From: Nitrospirota bacterium
GTDB lineage: Bacteria > Nitrospirota > Thermodesulfovibrionia > Thermodesulfovibrionales > Dissulfurispiraceae
NCBI GenBank assembly: GCA_023476565.1
Contig: JAMCVZ010000035.1
Location: 19,252-83,251, forward strand
Direction of reading: 5' to 3'
DNA: 64,000 nt
Positions 1 through 9,200 of this stretch are shown piece after piece. Below the pieces are notes generated by a model, which did no database searches, was not told the DNA's origin, and saw only the letters and a list, made by a program, of their open reading frames with translations. Positions within the stretch are counted from its first letter, which is position 1. Every line of letters begins with the position of its first letter. The translations under genes were made by a program, and so were the position numbers.

Positions 1-2
1 GG

Positions 3-2429
3 GAGGCCATAGGGGCCCTTGAAAAAACCATAACAGGGGCCGAGGAGGGCGTCAGGGCTGCAGCCGGCAGGCGTGCGGAACTGCTCTCCGAAAAAGAAAC
101 GCTCATAGCAAAAGCCGGGGAATTAAATGCGCTTATTGAAAGCAAAAGAAACCTCCTTGCCAGGGAGAGGGAAACCCTGGCATCAAATACATCCCGCCTC
201 AACTCATTAAAAGAGCTTATTGTCGACAGGTCCCTGATGGACTTTATGTCTGAGGCGGCCTGCAGCACCCGGGCGGGACAAACAACCGGACAGCAGGAGG
301 CTGCTCCTGCAGGAGTTGCGCTTCCGGCCGGTTACCTGGTACTTTCCGATGTCATAAGCGCAGGCAGCGATTATGAGAAGGCCATCGAGGCCGCATTATC
401 GGAAAAGGTCAATTCAATAATCCTGAGCACTATCGAAGGGATACTGTCAGCTATAGATATCATCAAAGAGAAGCAACTCGGAAGGACAGCCATCTTCTAT
501 ACAGGATACAACAAAGACAGTGACGGGTCATCAGTAACGAGTAACGAGTTGAAAGATAATAATGCTTCCGAAGACCCGTCGCTCGCCACTCGTTACGCGT
601 CACTGATCGGAAGAGCATCCGATTTTATAACCTTTGAGGATACGGATATCCAGGGGACTGCGGGCAAGATCCTCGAGAACACCTACATAGTGCGGGACCT
701 CAGGAGCGCCATCGAGCTCAGGGGGTCCGGGCCGTTCAATGGGGCTTCCCTTGCGACTCTTGACGGAGAGTTTATAGACCGGGACGGCATTATATTTGCC
801 GGACAGGGGAAAGACATCCTTAAAAGAAAGAGAGAGATAAAGGAACTCCAGAAGACTATCCTGGAACAGCAGTTGCTGATAGAGAATACCGAAAACGAGC
901 TGAATACTGCAAACTCTTCTTTAACCGGGCTGAAAGAATTACTGAGGGGCATCGAAAATTCGATTGTGGACATCGAAAAAGAGGTATCCCTTATCGATCA
1001 TTCTCTGGCAAGCCAGAAAGATGACCTTGAAAGGAAAAGGAGAAAGCTCTCCTTCTTAGATACGGAAATTGCGGCCATAGCTTCAGAAATGGAATCCCTC
1101 GAGAGCCTTATGCATGCGAAGGCAGAGGAGATCAGCCGGATAGAAAGGCAGAGGGACGCCGTCAACGAGGAAATAACAGTCATCCAGAATTCTCTTGCCT
1201 CGGTCAAGGCCGAATATGAGGAGGCCCGGACTCACCTTACCGACTTGAGGCTCACCATCGCCTCTTACAAAGAAAAAACAGAGGCCCTGCAGAGAGAATC
1301 GGCAAGCATAGCGCACACTATTGAGGAGCTTGAGAGGAGCAAGGAGTCCGCTGCACGGGAGATTCAGGAAACAGAGAGAAAGCTTACGGAATCCCTTGCC
1401 GAGCTCCAGGACCTTGAGGAAGCCATAAAGACCCTCGTGGTTGCAGTTGATTCGATGAGAAGGGAGCGGGCTGAGAGGAAAGAGGCCATTGATTCCGAAA
1501 ACCAGGCCCTCGTTGAAGAGGCCCATGTCCTCAAGAGAATACGCACGGAAATAGATGCGAGTTCGCAGGAACTCGCCAATGCTAGTTCAAAGGCCGTGGA
1601 ATACAGGCTCAGGATAGAGAACATAGAAACCTCAATAATGCAGAAATACGGCCTGGAGATAGGAAAAGAGGAGATCTCGACAGGGGAGCCCGGTCAACAA
1701 GAGGGGGCGCAGGACAGCGCCCAGGATGTCCCCCTGGACGAGGCCGCAGGCGTTACGCAAAGCGACCCCCTGGCAGATGAGACGGGAATCAACCAGTTAA
1801 ATGAGAAGATAAGAGACCTCGGCCCGGTAAACCTCGGGACCATTGAAGAATACGAAGAGCTCAAAGGCCGCTATGACTTTTTAACAAAGCAGCAGCAGGA
1901 TTTGACCATGTCCATTGCCGAGCTTGAAGAAGCCATCAGCAGGATAAACACCTCAACGAAAAGAAAGCTCCGCGAGGCTTACGATGCCCTCAGGGCAAAA
2001 TTCATAGAGGTATTTACCACGCTCTTCGGCGGCGGCAAGGCCGATCTTATCCTTACCGATGAGGAGAACATCCTGGAATCAGGCGTCGACATCATAGCCC
2101 AGCCGCCGGGCAAGAAACTCCAGAATTTAAACCTCCTTTCAGGTGGAGAGAAGGCGCTCACCTCTCTCACCCTTTTATTTGCCGGGTTCCTGATAAAGCC
2201 GAGCCCCCTGTGCATCCTCGATGAGGTGGATGCGCCGCTCGACGAATCTAATACGGTAAGGTTTGCCCAGATGATAAAAGGGCTCTCAAATGAGACGCAG
2301 TTCATCGTGATCACCCATAACAGGACATCAATGGAAGTCGCGGATTATATCTACGGGATCACCATGGAAGAACCGGGCTCATCAAAGGCGATTTCATTGC
2401 AGTTTTCTGATGTCGAAAACATAAATTAG
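3..2429 (+). CDS. smc: Chromosome segregation protein SMC, C-terminal part (5' end outside window)
   Basis: The frame is open from the window edge, so the gene begins upstream; 809 codons are visible. In order they show the end of the first coiled coil, a hinge (about codons 110-245), a long second coiled coil rich in E/K/R heptads, and the C-terminal ATPase lobe. That lobe has the ABC signature LSGGEKAL, Walker B CILDEVDAPLDE and the His-switch region ITHNRTSMEVAD. In the family, SMC dimers join at the hinge and use head ATPase cycles to compact and segregate chromosomes together with ScpA/ScpB. The N-terminal Walker A head is not in the window. The hinge loop contains an in-frame palindromic repeat (518-605). 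The FAD oxidase gene starts 72 bp downstream on the same strand. Confidence 0.95.
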   Translation, partial: EAIGALEKTITGAEEGVRAAAGRRAELLSEKETLIAKAGELNALIESKRNLLARERETLASNTSRLNSLKELIVDRSLMDFMSEAACSTRAGQTTGQQEAAPAGVALPAGYLVLSDVISAGSDYEKAIEAALSEKVNSIILSTIEGILSAIDIIKEKQLGRTAIFYTGYNKDSDGSSVTSNELKDNNASEDPSLATRYASLIGRASDFITFEDTDIQGTAGKILENTYIVRDLRSAIELRGSGPFNGASLATLDGEFIDRDGIIFAGQGKDILKRKREIKELQKTILEQQLLIENTENELNTANSSLTGLKELLRGIENSIVDIEKEVSLIDHSLASQKDDLERKRRKLSFLDTEIAAIASEMESLESLMHAKAEEISRIERQRDAVNEEITVIQNSLASVKAEYEEARTHLTDLRLTIASYKEKTEALQRESASIAHTIEELERSKESAAREIQETERKLTESLAELQDLEEAIKTLVVAVDSMRRERAERKEAIDSENQALVEEAHVLKRIRTEIDASSQELANASSKAVEYRLRIENIETSIMQKYGLEIGKEEISTGEPGQQEGAQDSAQDVPLDEAAGVTQSDPLADETGINQLNEKIRDLGPVNLGTIEEYEELKGRYDFLTKQQQDLTMSIAELEEAISRINTSTKRKLREAYDALRAKFIEVFTTLFGGGKADLILTDEENILESGVDIIAQPPGKKLQNLNLLSGGEKALTSLTLLFAGFLIKPSPLCILDEVDAPLDESNTVRFAQMIKGLSNETQFIVITHNRTSMEVADYIYGITMEEPGSSKAISLQFSDVENIN
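518..605. repeat. Inverted short-word palindrome inside the smc hinge coding sequence
   Basis: The left arm carries CAGTGAC, then GTAACGAGTAACGAGT; the right arm carries ACTCGTTACGCGTCACTG. It is translated in frame as a polar loop (about residues DSDGSSVTSNELKD onward) between the GRTAIFYTGY strand and the ASDFITFEDTD strand of the hinge. The same words (GTAACGAGT / ACTCGTTAC) build intergenic elements elsewhere in this window. Confidence 0.75.
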
Positions 2430-2501
2430 TTTTGTCGCCGCAGTCGAAGCGACCCTTAGCGGAGACCCGCTTCGGGAGCACAATGAGTATAATTTCCGGA
2501 T

Positions 2502-3857
2502 ATGGATAACCTATTAAACATTCCCGGCATAGAGATAAGCACAGGGAAAGAAGACCTGCTATGCTACAGTTTCGACGCGTCAAATGCCGAAGCTGCCCTT
2601 CCGATGGCTGTTGCATGGCCGAGGAAAACCGATGAAGTCGCCAGGATCATAAAGCATGCCTATGAAAATAACCTGGGCATAATCTCGAGAGGCGCAGGCA
2701 CAGGCATGGCAGGCGCCTCTGTCCCCCGCGGCAGGGGCATCGTCCTGAGTTTTGAAAAAATGAAAAAGATCCTGGATGTCGACACCAGGAATATGACTGT
2801 CGTTGTGGAACCCGGGGTCATCAACGGAAGGCTTCAGAAAGAGCTTGAGTATTTGGGCTTTTTTTATCCGCCCGATCCGGCCAGCCTTAATACCTGCACG
2901 ATTGGCGGGAATGTGGCGACAAATGCTGGCGGCCCGAGGGCATTGAAATACGGCGTTACCCGTGATTACGTTATGGGGATCGAGGCTGTCATACCCGACG
3001 GCGCCGTCATCAGTACCGGGGGCAAGACGCACAAACGCGTTGTGGGCTATGATCTCAAGGGCCTCCTGGTAGGCTCTGAAGGAACCCTTGCCGCTATCAC
3101 GAAAATACGGCTTAAAATGCTTCCCCTGCCTGAAGACATAATCACGCTTCTCGTCCTCTTTTCCGACCTTGAGGCGTCGGGGACCGCAGTAGCAAAGATC
3201 ATATCGTCAAAGGTTATACCGAGGACAATGGAACTGCTTGACAGGTCTTCCATTGAGGCTATTGAGAATTACAAACCCACAGGGCTCCCTGCAGATGTCG
3301 ATGCGCTGCTTCTCATAGAGCTCGACGGCTATCCCGCAACGATCAAGAAGGAGGCTGAACGCGTGGTGGACATCTGTAATACGCTCAGGGGAGAAGTTAT
3401 TGTCGCAGAAGACACCATGGCCCGGGAGAGACTATGGGAGGCACGGAGATCGATCTCACCCGCGCTCTATCACCTCAAGCCGACCAAAATCAACGAGGAT
3501 ATCGTCGTCCCCAGGGATAAGGTCCCTGCCGTTCTCGTCGAATTAAGGAAACTGTCCGAGAGCAGCGGGATCAAAATCATAAGCTTCGGCCACGCAGGTG
3601 ACGGGAACATTCATGTCAATATCATGGTCGATGTAAACAACAAAGAGGAATACCGCAAAGGCCGGGAGTTGGTTAAAAAGGTATTCGAGATCACTCTCAA
3701 ACTCGGCGGCTCCATATCGGGGGAGCACGGGATCGGCCTTATGAAAGCGCCCTATCTGAATATGGAAGTAAAAGAGAAAGAACTCGGTTTGATGAGAGGG
3801 ATAAAAGGGGTATTCGATCCGAAAGGGATAATGAACCCGGGAAAGATATTCGGGTAG
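2502..3857 (+). CDS. FAD-linked oxidase, GlcD / D-lactate dehydrogenase type
   Basis: 451 residues, the usual length for the glycolate oxidase GlcD / D-2-hydroxyacid dehydrogenase family. The N-terminal PCMH-type FAD domain shows RGAGTGMAGASVP, GGNVATNAGG and VGSEGTLAAITKI. The C-terminal FAD-oxidase domain shows FGHAGDGNIHVNIMVD, the metal/substrate region SGEHGIGLMK, and ends with FDPKGIMNPGKIF. Family members oxidise glycolate, D-lactate or similar 2-hydroxyacids and pass electrons to quinone, cytochromes or a partner Fe-S subunit (GlcF/CCG type). No GlcF-like partner is visible here, so the exact substrate and acceptor cannot be assigned. No strong Shine-Dalgarno precedes the ATG. The gene is codirectional with smc and followed by a 230 bp gap without recognisable genes. 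Confidence 0.88.
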   Translation: MDNLLNIPGIEISTGKEDLLCYSFDASNAEAALPMAVAWPRKTDEVARIIKHAYENNLGIISRGAGTGMAGASVPRGRGIVLSFEKMKKILDVDTRNMTVVVEPGVINGRLQKELEYLGFFYPPDPASLNTCTIGGNVATNAGGPRALKYGVTRDYVMGIEAVIPDGAVISTGGKTHKRVVGYDLKGLLVGSEGTLAAITKIRLKMLPLPEDIITLLVLFSDLEASGTAVAKIISSKVIPRTMELLDRSSIEAIENYKPTGLPADVDALLLIELDGYPATIKKEAERVVDICNTLRGEVIVAEDTMARERLWEARRSISPALYHLKPTKINEDIVVPRDKVPAVLVELRKLSESSGIKIISFGHAGDGNIHVNIMVDVNNKEEYRKGRELVKKVFEITLKLGGSISGEHGIGLMKAPYLNMEVKEKELGLMRGIKGVFDPKGIMNPGKIFG

Positions 3858-4088
3858 GTCAGGCATCTTTTTATGACTTTGTCGCATAACGCATCGCGAA
3901 AATTACCTACTTTTTGGAATGCCGAAATTTTAAACGACTCCGTGCTCGTAATGCTGATCTCCTTGAGCCATAGGACACCTTTAAGGGGCGAGGATGGAAC
4001 TGAAAAGGGGAAAACTGTTTCAAAGATTAAACGTAAAGTTCATCATTCAAACAGAGAGACTTGTCTATTGGGATGCAAGTATGTGCTC

Positions 4089-5474
4089 TTACTCCTCTAA
4101 ATCCGAATCAGATACAGGAAAGCCATGCTCTTTTAGTTTCCGCCATAAGGTTCCCCTGCTGATTCCCAGTTTTTTTGCAGCCTCTTTCTTCTTGCCGCCG
4201 GTCTCTTCAAGTACGCGGGCTATCAATTCCCTTTCAAACGCCCTTACCTTCTCTGTTACGGGAATATCTTCACACGCTGCTGTTTGGAGATTTCGTTCCA
4301 ATACTTCGCCTCTCATTTCGGCAGGCAGACAGCAAGGCTCCAAGGTGTTTCCCTTGCAAAAGGTAACCGCCATCTCTATAGCGTGCTTCAGCTCCCTTAC
4401 ATTGCCCGGATAATCGTATGACAGCAGCATATTCATGGCTGCGGGGGACACGGCAAGGCCTGTCTTCCCGACCTTCTTTTCGTATATTTCGAGGAAATGA
4501 TCAATAAGCAGAGGGATATCCTCTCTTCTTTCACGCAAAGGCGGCACAGTCATCGGCAGCACATTGAGCCTGTAGTAAAGATCCTCCCTGAACCTGTTTG
4601 CTTTCACCTCATCTTTCAGGTTCTTGCTCGTTGCATAGATTGTCCTCACATTTACAGTCAAAGATTCGTTCCCTCCGAGACGCTCAAACGTCCGGTTCTC
4701 GAGGACCCTCAGGAGCTTTGCCTGCAGAGGCAGCGGGATGTCCCCTATTTCATCCAGGAAGACCGTACCATCGTCCGCCGCCTCGAACTTCCCCTTTCTC
4801 CTCTGGATTGCACCGGTAAACGCCCCTTTCTCATGGCCGAAGAGCTCTGACTCAAGCAGCGCATCAGGGATCGCCGCACAGTTTATCTTAACGAACGGCT
4901 TATCCTTTCTCGGGCTCAGGTTATGGATGGCATTAGCGACTAATTCCTTCCCCGTCCCGCTTTCGCCATAGATCATTACAGCAGAATCCGTATTTGCGAC
5001 AACGTTTATCTTTTCGAAAATCGACTGCATCGCCGGGCTATTGCCGACTATATGTTCAAAGTGTTTGCACGCCCTTATTTCCTCCCGGAGCCTGATATTC
5101 TCATTCTCAAGCTCCTTGTGCTTTATGAACCTGCTTATGACGAGAAGCAGTTCATCGGGGTCAAAAGGTTTTGAGATATAGTCGTAAGCGCCTTCCCTCA
5201 TTGCTTCAACCGCTGTCTTAACGTCTGCAAAAGCGGTAATTACTATCACTCCCGTATCCTGAGCAATGTCCTTTACAGCTTTTAATACCCCGATGCCGTC
5301 AGCATCGGGAAGCCTGAGGTCCGTTATGACGATATCAAAGCCCTCGGTCTCAGCGAGCTTTATCCCCTCTGCTCCGTTTGCCGCTGCTTTGACCCTATAG
5401 CCGTCGGCCTTAAGCGAATGGAGAAGTCCGAGGCGCATAGGACGCTCATCTTCTATAAGAAGTATCTTGTACAT
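4089..5474 (-). CDS. Sigma-54-dependent response regulator, NtrC family
   Basis: 461 residues. An N-terminal receiver domain (about 1-120) has the phospho-acceptor Asp52 in VITDLRLPD and the conserved switch Lys in SKPFDP (about 102). A AAA+ domain follows, with Walker A GESGTGKE (170-177) and the sigma-54 contact loop GAFTGA (217-222). The C-terminus is a Fis-type helix-turn-helix (KKLGISRGTLWRKLKEHG). It is therefore a phosphorylation-dependent activator of RNA polymerase containing sigma-54. Its start lies 6 bp after the stop of the histidine kinase gene, with AGGAGG just upstream, so kinase and regulator are a cognate pair. It is the last gene of the sulfur locus; its targets are not shown by the sequence. 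Confidence 0.95.
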   Translation of the reverse strand: MYKILLIEDERPMRLGLLHSLKADGYRVKAAANGAEGIKLAETEGFDIVITDLRLPDADGIGVLKAVKDIAQDTGVIVITAFADVKTAVEAMREGAYDYISKPFDPDELLLVISRFIKHKELENENIRLREEIRACKHFEHIVGNSPAMQSIFEKINVVANTDSAVMIYGESGTGKELVANAIHNLSPRKDKPFVKINCAAIPDALLESELFGHEKGAFTGAIQRRKGKFEAADDGTVFLDEIGDIPLPLQAKLLRVLENRTFERLGGNESLTVNVRTIYATSKNLKDEVKANRFREDLYYRLNVLPMTVPPLRERREDIPLLIDHFLEIYEKKVGKTGLAVSPAAMNMLLSYDYPGNVRELKHAIEMAVTFCKGNTLEPCCLPAEMRGEVLERNLQTAACEDIPVTEKVRAFERELIARVLEETGGKKKEAAKKLGISRGTLWRKLKEHGFPVSDSDLEE

Positions 5475-5480
5475 ATCCTC

Positions 5481-6971
5481 CTATTCCATCGGCAATTTGA
5501 TCTTAAATATTGTCCCGGCGCCCAATTCGCTCTTGACCTCAATCGTCCCCCCATGTTGTTCGACAATGCTTTTGCTGACGGAAAGGCCAAGACCTGTCCC
5601 CACTCCTACCGATTTTGTCGTAAAGAACGGATCAAAGATATTCGATATTATATCAGGAGGTATGCCTGCCCCGGTATCCTTAATAAAGATTTCGTAAAAT
5701 CCGTTTCCCTGACCTGTTTTGATTGTCAGCACGCCGCCGCTATCCATTGCCTGTATGGCGTTTATTATAATATTCATGAAGACCTGCCCCATCTTGCCTT
5801 CATCTATCAGTATTTTCTGCATGTATCCCCTGAAGTCTTTGACTACGGTGATCCTCTTTTCCGCTGTCGCATAGTTCAGCAGCAACAGCAGACGGTCCAG
5901 AAGACCGTTCAGGTCCGTCGGGGTCTTTTCTGTAACCGTCATCTTAGAGAAGTTGAGCAACTGCTCAACAATATTCTTTATTTTCTGGAGACAATCGTTG
6001 ATTAACTCTATATGCTCCTCTCTTGTAACATCGTCCATCCCGGATTTCATCAGGTTCTTGAAGCAGACCGTAATACCGCCGAGGGGATTGTTTATCTCAT
6101 GTGCGACGCCTGATGCAAGCCTGCCGACGGATACCATCTTCTCCGTCTGGCTGAGCACCTCCATGGTTTTTTTGCGCTCGCTGTCCGCGTCCCTGAGCCG
6201 CTGTATCATCCAGAGAAAACTTTTCTGGAGCTTGCCGAGCTCATCGCGCCTGTCTTTCAGTTCAAAGGCGTACTGCTCAAGATCTCCGTGGCTTTTTATA
6301 CCGTCCATTATATGCGAAAGCCTTGTGACCGGCTTTGCGAGCACCTCTGCGCCGATGCTTATAATTAAGAGAGAGATCGATGAAAATATAATAACAAGGC
6401 GAATGACCTCTCTTTTCAGGGCATCTATGGATTTATGCATATCCTCCATGGAGAGCCCGATTTGTATAATGCCCCAACGTTTTGTGTTTATATTCAGAGG
6501 CGTTGTTATTTTATAAATACTTTCGCCTTGCAGGCTGCTATCCACTATCTCTGTTTCGTTTAAGTGCAGCGCTGCTTTCCACAGTGATTCATCCTTATAA
6601 GTCTTGTTATATTCGGAGATATTACTGTGGGCAAGGACACCTCCGTTATCATCAAGAACCATAACGTACCTCACCCTCTTATCCCGATCCATCAGGTTCA
6701 TTATAAAATAATCAAGGTAGTCGATGAGGTCAAGCTTATCCATCATGCCGAGCTCATTAAAGACCATAACATTGGTCAGCGTAACCCGGCTTATTTCAGC
6801 GATAACCTTGCACTGGTTGACCATATCTTTTCTATACAGGCTCTCTTCCCTTGAAATGATAATAAAACTTCCTATCAGGCTAAAGATAAAAATACAAAAT
6901 GATGCGACGAGGATGAACTTCCCCTGGAGGCTGAATACCCATGCCTTGCTCTTTCGAAGCAATGTGGTCAC
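5481..6971 (-). CDS. Membrane sensor histidine kinase, partner of the NtrC-type regulator
   Basis: 496 residues with a GTG start that overlaps the TGA of the binding-protein gene (GTGA). A first membrane segment (about 18-40) is followed by a periplasmic sensor of about 150 residues with a Cache-like pattern (YVMVLDDNGGVLAHSN, then GIIQIGLSM). A second membrane segment (about 190-210), a HAMP-like linker, and a HisKA helix with HEINNP (phospho-His about 291) follow. The HATPase domain has the N box NAIQAMDSGG, G1 DTGAGIPPD, and G2 GTGLGLSV. The translational overlap with the PhnD-like periplasmic protein suggests a three-part sensor: binding protein, kinase, regulator. The ligand is unknown. 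Location in a sulfur operon hints at an oxyanion or sulfur species, which is inference. Confidence 0.93.
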   Translation of the reverse strand: MTTLLRKSKAWVFSLQGKFILVASFCIFIFSLIGSFIIISREESLYRKDMVNQCKVIAEISRVTLTNVMVFNELGMMDKLDLIDYLDYFIMNLMDRDKRVRYVMVLDDNGGVLAHSNISEYNKTYKDESLWKAALHLNETEIVDSSLQGESIYKITTPLNINTKRWGIIQIGLSMEDMHKSIDALKREVIRLVIIFSSISLLIISIGAEVLAKPVTRLSHIMDGIKSHGDLEQYAFELKDRRDELGKLQKSFLWMIQRLRDADSERKKTMEVLSQTEKMVSVGRLASGVAHEINNPLGGITVCFKNLMKSGMDDVTREEHIELINDCLQKIKNIVEQLLNFSKMTVTEKTPTDLNGLLDRLLLLLNYATAEKRITVVKDFRGYMQKILIDEGKMGQVFMNIIINAIQAMDSGGVLTIKTGQGNGFYEIFIKDTGAGIPPDIISNIFDPFFTTKSVGVGTGLGLSVSKSIVEQHGGTIEVKSELGAGTIFKIKLPME

Positions 6972-7939
6972 GGTATTTTTAAACCCTTTTTGTTCAGGTA
7001 GTGTATCATTTTACGTACGGGTTCATAATCAAGGTCCTTTGCCTCGGCAAACCCATACCTGAACTCTTCATCCCATTGCTCCATTATCTTGCGGTGTTCG
7101 GGATTATTGTAGTCTAAAGCAAGGAGGGCCTTTTTTATGGCTTTCATAAGTTTGGGGGATGCATCCGCCCGCATTACTATGGGCAGCCCTGGTATCGGCC
7201 CGGAAACAGCAATAATCTTCAGCCCCCTGTCCTTAAACCTGTTTGCAACAGAGTCTATAACAGCGCCTGCGTCAAAGTTCCCCCTCAAGACCTCTCGTGC
7301 AACAGAATCGTGGTATCTAAAGTTTGCATACCGTGCAAGATCCTGAAGCCTTATACCTGCAGTATATAAACGATAAAGGGGTGCAAGGTTACCCGATGTT
7401 GACAGTTTAGATGCGAAGGCAACGGATTTCCCTTTAAGATCTGAAAGCGAGTTGATCTCTTTATTTGCATTGCTGGTGATGAAGACGCATCTGTAAAAGG
7501 GCTTGCCGTCTGCACCGAGAGGTTTCAGGATAGGAATCACACCGAATTCCTTTTTTGCTTCCAAATAGGTAACGCCGCCGAGCAATGCGACCTGAACCTT
7601 GTTGCTTTTAAGGAAATTTATTATATCCCGGTAGTTCTGACTGAGTTTCAGCTCAAACCTATAGGGAGTATTTTTTGTAAGATAATCCATGAGCGGCTGG
7701 TATTTCTGGTACATCACGATGGGATGATAAAGGGTTATGGCGCTGAAATAAACAGTCTCTGCGGGCTCGGCTAATCCCGGGAAAAATAAAGGAGGAATGA
7801 TAAGAAATGCAATGATAAAACCGGTTATTTTTCTTCTAAAACACATGACTAATGGTAATAAACAGGTCTCATTTTTATCAAGTTGCTTGACATAAAAATT
7901 CGTGCTTACACAAATAATTCCCCCATCATCAGAACTCAT
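6968..7939 (-). CDS. Periplasmic phosphate/phosphonate-type substrate-binding protein (PhnD-like), likely sensory
   Basis: 323 residues from the longest start, which overlaps the stop of the barrel gene. A start at 7846 (MCFRRKITGF) would put a signal peptide directly at the N-terminus and is probably the real one. The mature part follows the PhnD/TctC-like type II binding-protein plan: YHPIVMYQKYQPLMDYL, VQVALLGGVTYLEA, SLSDLKGKSVAFASKLSTSGNL, FDAGAVIDSVA. No ABC permease or ATPase gene is nearby. Instead the next gene, overlapping by 4 bp, is a histidine kinase with a periplasmic sensor. The likely role is therefore ligand presentation to the kinase rather than import. The ligand is not predictable from sequence alone. 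Confidence 0.82.
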   Translation of the reverse strand: MSSDDGGIICVSTNFYVKQLDKNETCLLPLVMCFRRKITGFIIAFLIIPPLFFPGLAEPAETVYFSAITLYHPIVMYQKYQPLMDYLTKNTPYRFELKLSQNYRDIINFLKSNKVQVALLGGVTYLEAKKEFGVIPILKPLGADGKPFYRCVFITSNANKEINSLSDLKGKSVAFASKLSTSGNLAPLYRLYTAGIRLQDLARYANFRYHDSVAREVLRGNFDAGAVIDSVANRFKDRGLKIIAVSGPIPGLPIVMRADASPKLMKAIKKALLALDYNNPEHRKIMEQWDEEFRYGFAEAKDLDYEPVRKMIHYLNKKGLKIP

Positions 7940-9194
7940 ATCTCACTTGCAAGTAAACATTATCATCCTTGCTCAGTTGTCCGAACTGGGTCCATGGCTT
8001 GCCGCCTCCGAAGACATTCGCTCCGAGCGCCGACCAAATACTGTCGGTGAAATTGTATTTGACCTCGGGATTCAGCAGGTAGTCTCTGTCCGACGGACCG
8101 AAGAAGGCGAAGAAAGAGAGTCTGAGGGTCTGGTTCATGAGGAATTGTGTAAGCCTCACGGAGGTGAGCTGATGTAATCTCTTCTCCTTCGGGAAACCCG
8201 CGGGAAGATTTTTTTCATATGATAAATAATTATTCATGTACTCGCCGTAATACTGGAGCCCTACGGTAAAGTCCTCCCACAGCTGCCTCTGGTAGCCGAT
8301 TAAAAACCTTGTCTGGGAATTCGGGATAAGAGGGTCTATCCCTTTTCTGTCCTGTCTTGAGTCATAGTAGCCACCCTCGAGGCTCAGCACACCGTCCAAT
8401 GCCCTCCCCTGGAGGCTTGCTCCGTAGACATTGAGTTCGGGGTACGAGAGGGTTATCCGTGTCGGTGCTGTGAGACTGTCCGGAAACTGCGAGGGCTGCC
8501 TGAAAAAGCCGCGGTAAAAATAAAACGATGCATCAAAACCTGCCACATCACGGTATGCCCTTACAGCAACTTCGGTATTTTCGAGGCTTGTCGCCGGTTT
8601 TACTTTATTTCTGTCTGTTACTCCCGGCATCGGGTCAAAAAGATGGAATCTTTTTGGATCGGGGAACCTATTGGGCTCGAAAAAAGGTATGATGACAAGC
8701 TCAAGCGATACAGGCCCGGGGTACAATCCGACCTTTGCGCCGTCAACGCCTTTCTTCAGGTACTCCAGAGGTCTCCCGGAGAAAAAGGCTTCGTAATCTT
8801 TAGGGAAGACATCATTTATGAACAGCAGATCTCCAAGCCCCCAGGTAATGATTTGTCTTCCGGCCCTTAAATCCCATGTGCTGGCCGTGTAATCAACATA
8901 TCCCTCCCGTAATTCCAGGTCCCCCTTAGAATCGATATGTTTGTAAAATGCATCGGTCTTCACCATGAGGTGAAAGGGCTCTTGTGAGGCATCTATCTTG
9001 AGCTGCAGTCTCTCTTCAGCCCACTTGAAATTGCCGCCATCAGGGTTCCTTGAGGCGGTATCAAGAGAGTAATCACCCTGGAGAAAGCCGTGGACAGATG
9101 TATCGATACCATATGCTATACCCGGCGCCACTATAAATATTAAAAGACAAGCTATAATACTGGGCTTTATGGGCATTGGGGCCTCCCTGTACAA
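7929..9194 (-). CDS. Outer-membrane beta-barrel protein, DUF1302-like
   Basis: 421 residues. An N-terminal signal peptide (hydrophobic stretch ending near AYG) is followed by alternating amphipathic strands rich in aromatic residues and ending in YLQVRYEF, the terminal Phe signature recognised by the BAM machinery. The phrases LRAGRQIITWGLGDLLFINDVFPKDY and KGVDGAKVGLYPG resemble the DUF1302/alginate-export-like barrels that often accompany RND (MMPL) and LolA-like genes. The true start may be the second Met (MPIKPS). It lies 6 bp after the LolA-like gene. The probable role is an outer-membrane channel or lipid/hydrophobe conduit for the RND system of the same operon; the cargo is unknown. 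Confidence 0.8.
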   Translation of the reverse strand: MYREAPMPIKPSIIACLLIFIVAPGIAYGIDTSVHGFLQGDYSLDTASRNPDGGNFKWAEERLQLKIDASQEPFHLMVKTDAFYKHIDSKGDLELREGYVDYTASTWDLRAGRQIITWGLGDLLFINDVFPKDYEAFFSGRPLEYLKKGVDGAKVGLYPGPVSLELVIIPFFEPNRFPDPKRFHLFDPMPGVTDRNKVKPATSLENTEVAVRAYRDVAGFDASFYFYRGFFRQPSQFPDSLTAPTRITLSYPELNVYGASLQGRALDGVLSLEGGYYDSRQDRKGIDPLIPNSQTRFLIGYQRQLWEDFTVGLQYYGEYMNNYLSYEKNLPAGFPKEKRLHQLTSVRLTQFLMNQTLRLSFFAFFGPSDRDYLLNPEVKYNFTDSIWSALGANVFGGGKPWTQFGQLSKDDNVYLQVRYEF

Positions 9195-9200
9195 GAAATC

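Noticed and set aside
2433..2480. Stem CGAAGCG / CGCTTCG between smc and the oxidase as a terminator
   Set aside because: The loop is long (16 nt) and no T-run follows; too weak to call.
4500..4971. Several plus-strand frames opposite the NtrC-type regulator
   Set aside because: Antisense to conserved AAA+ motifs; no independent evidence.
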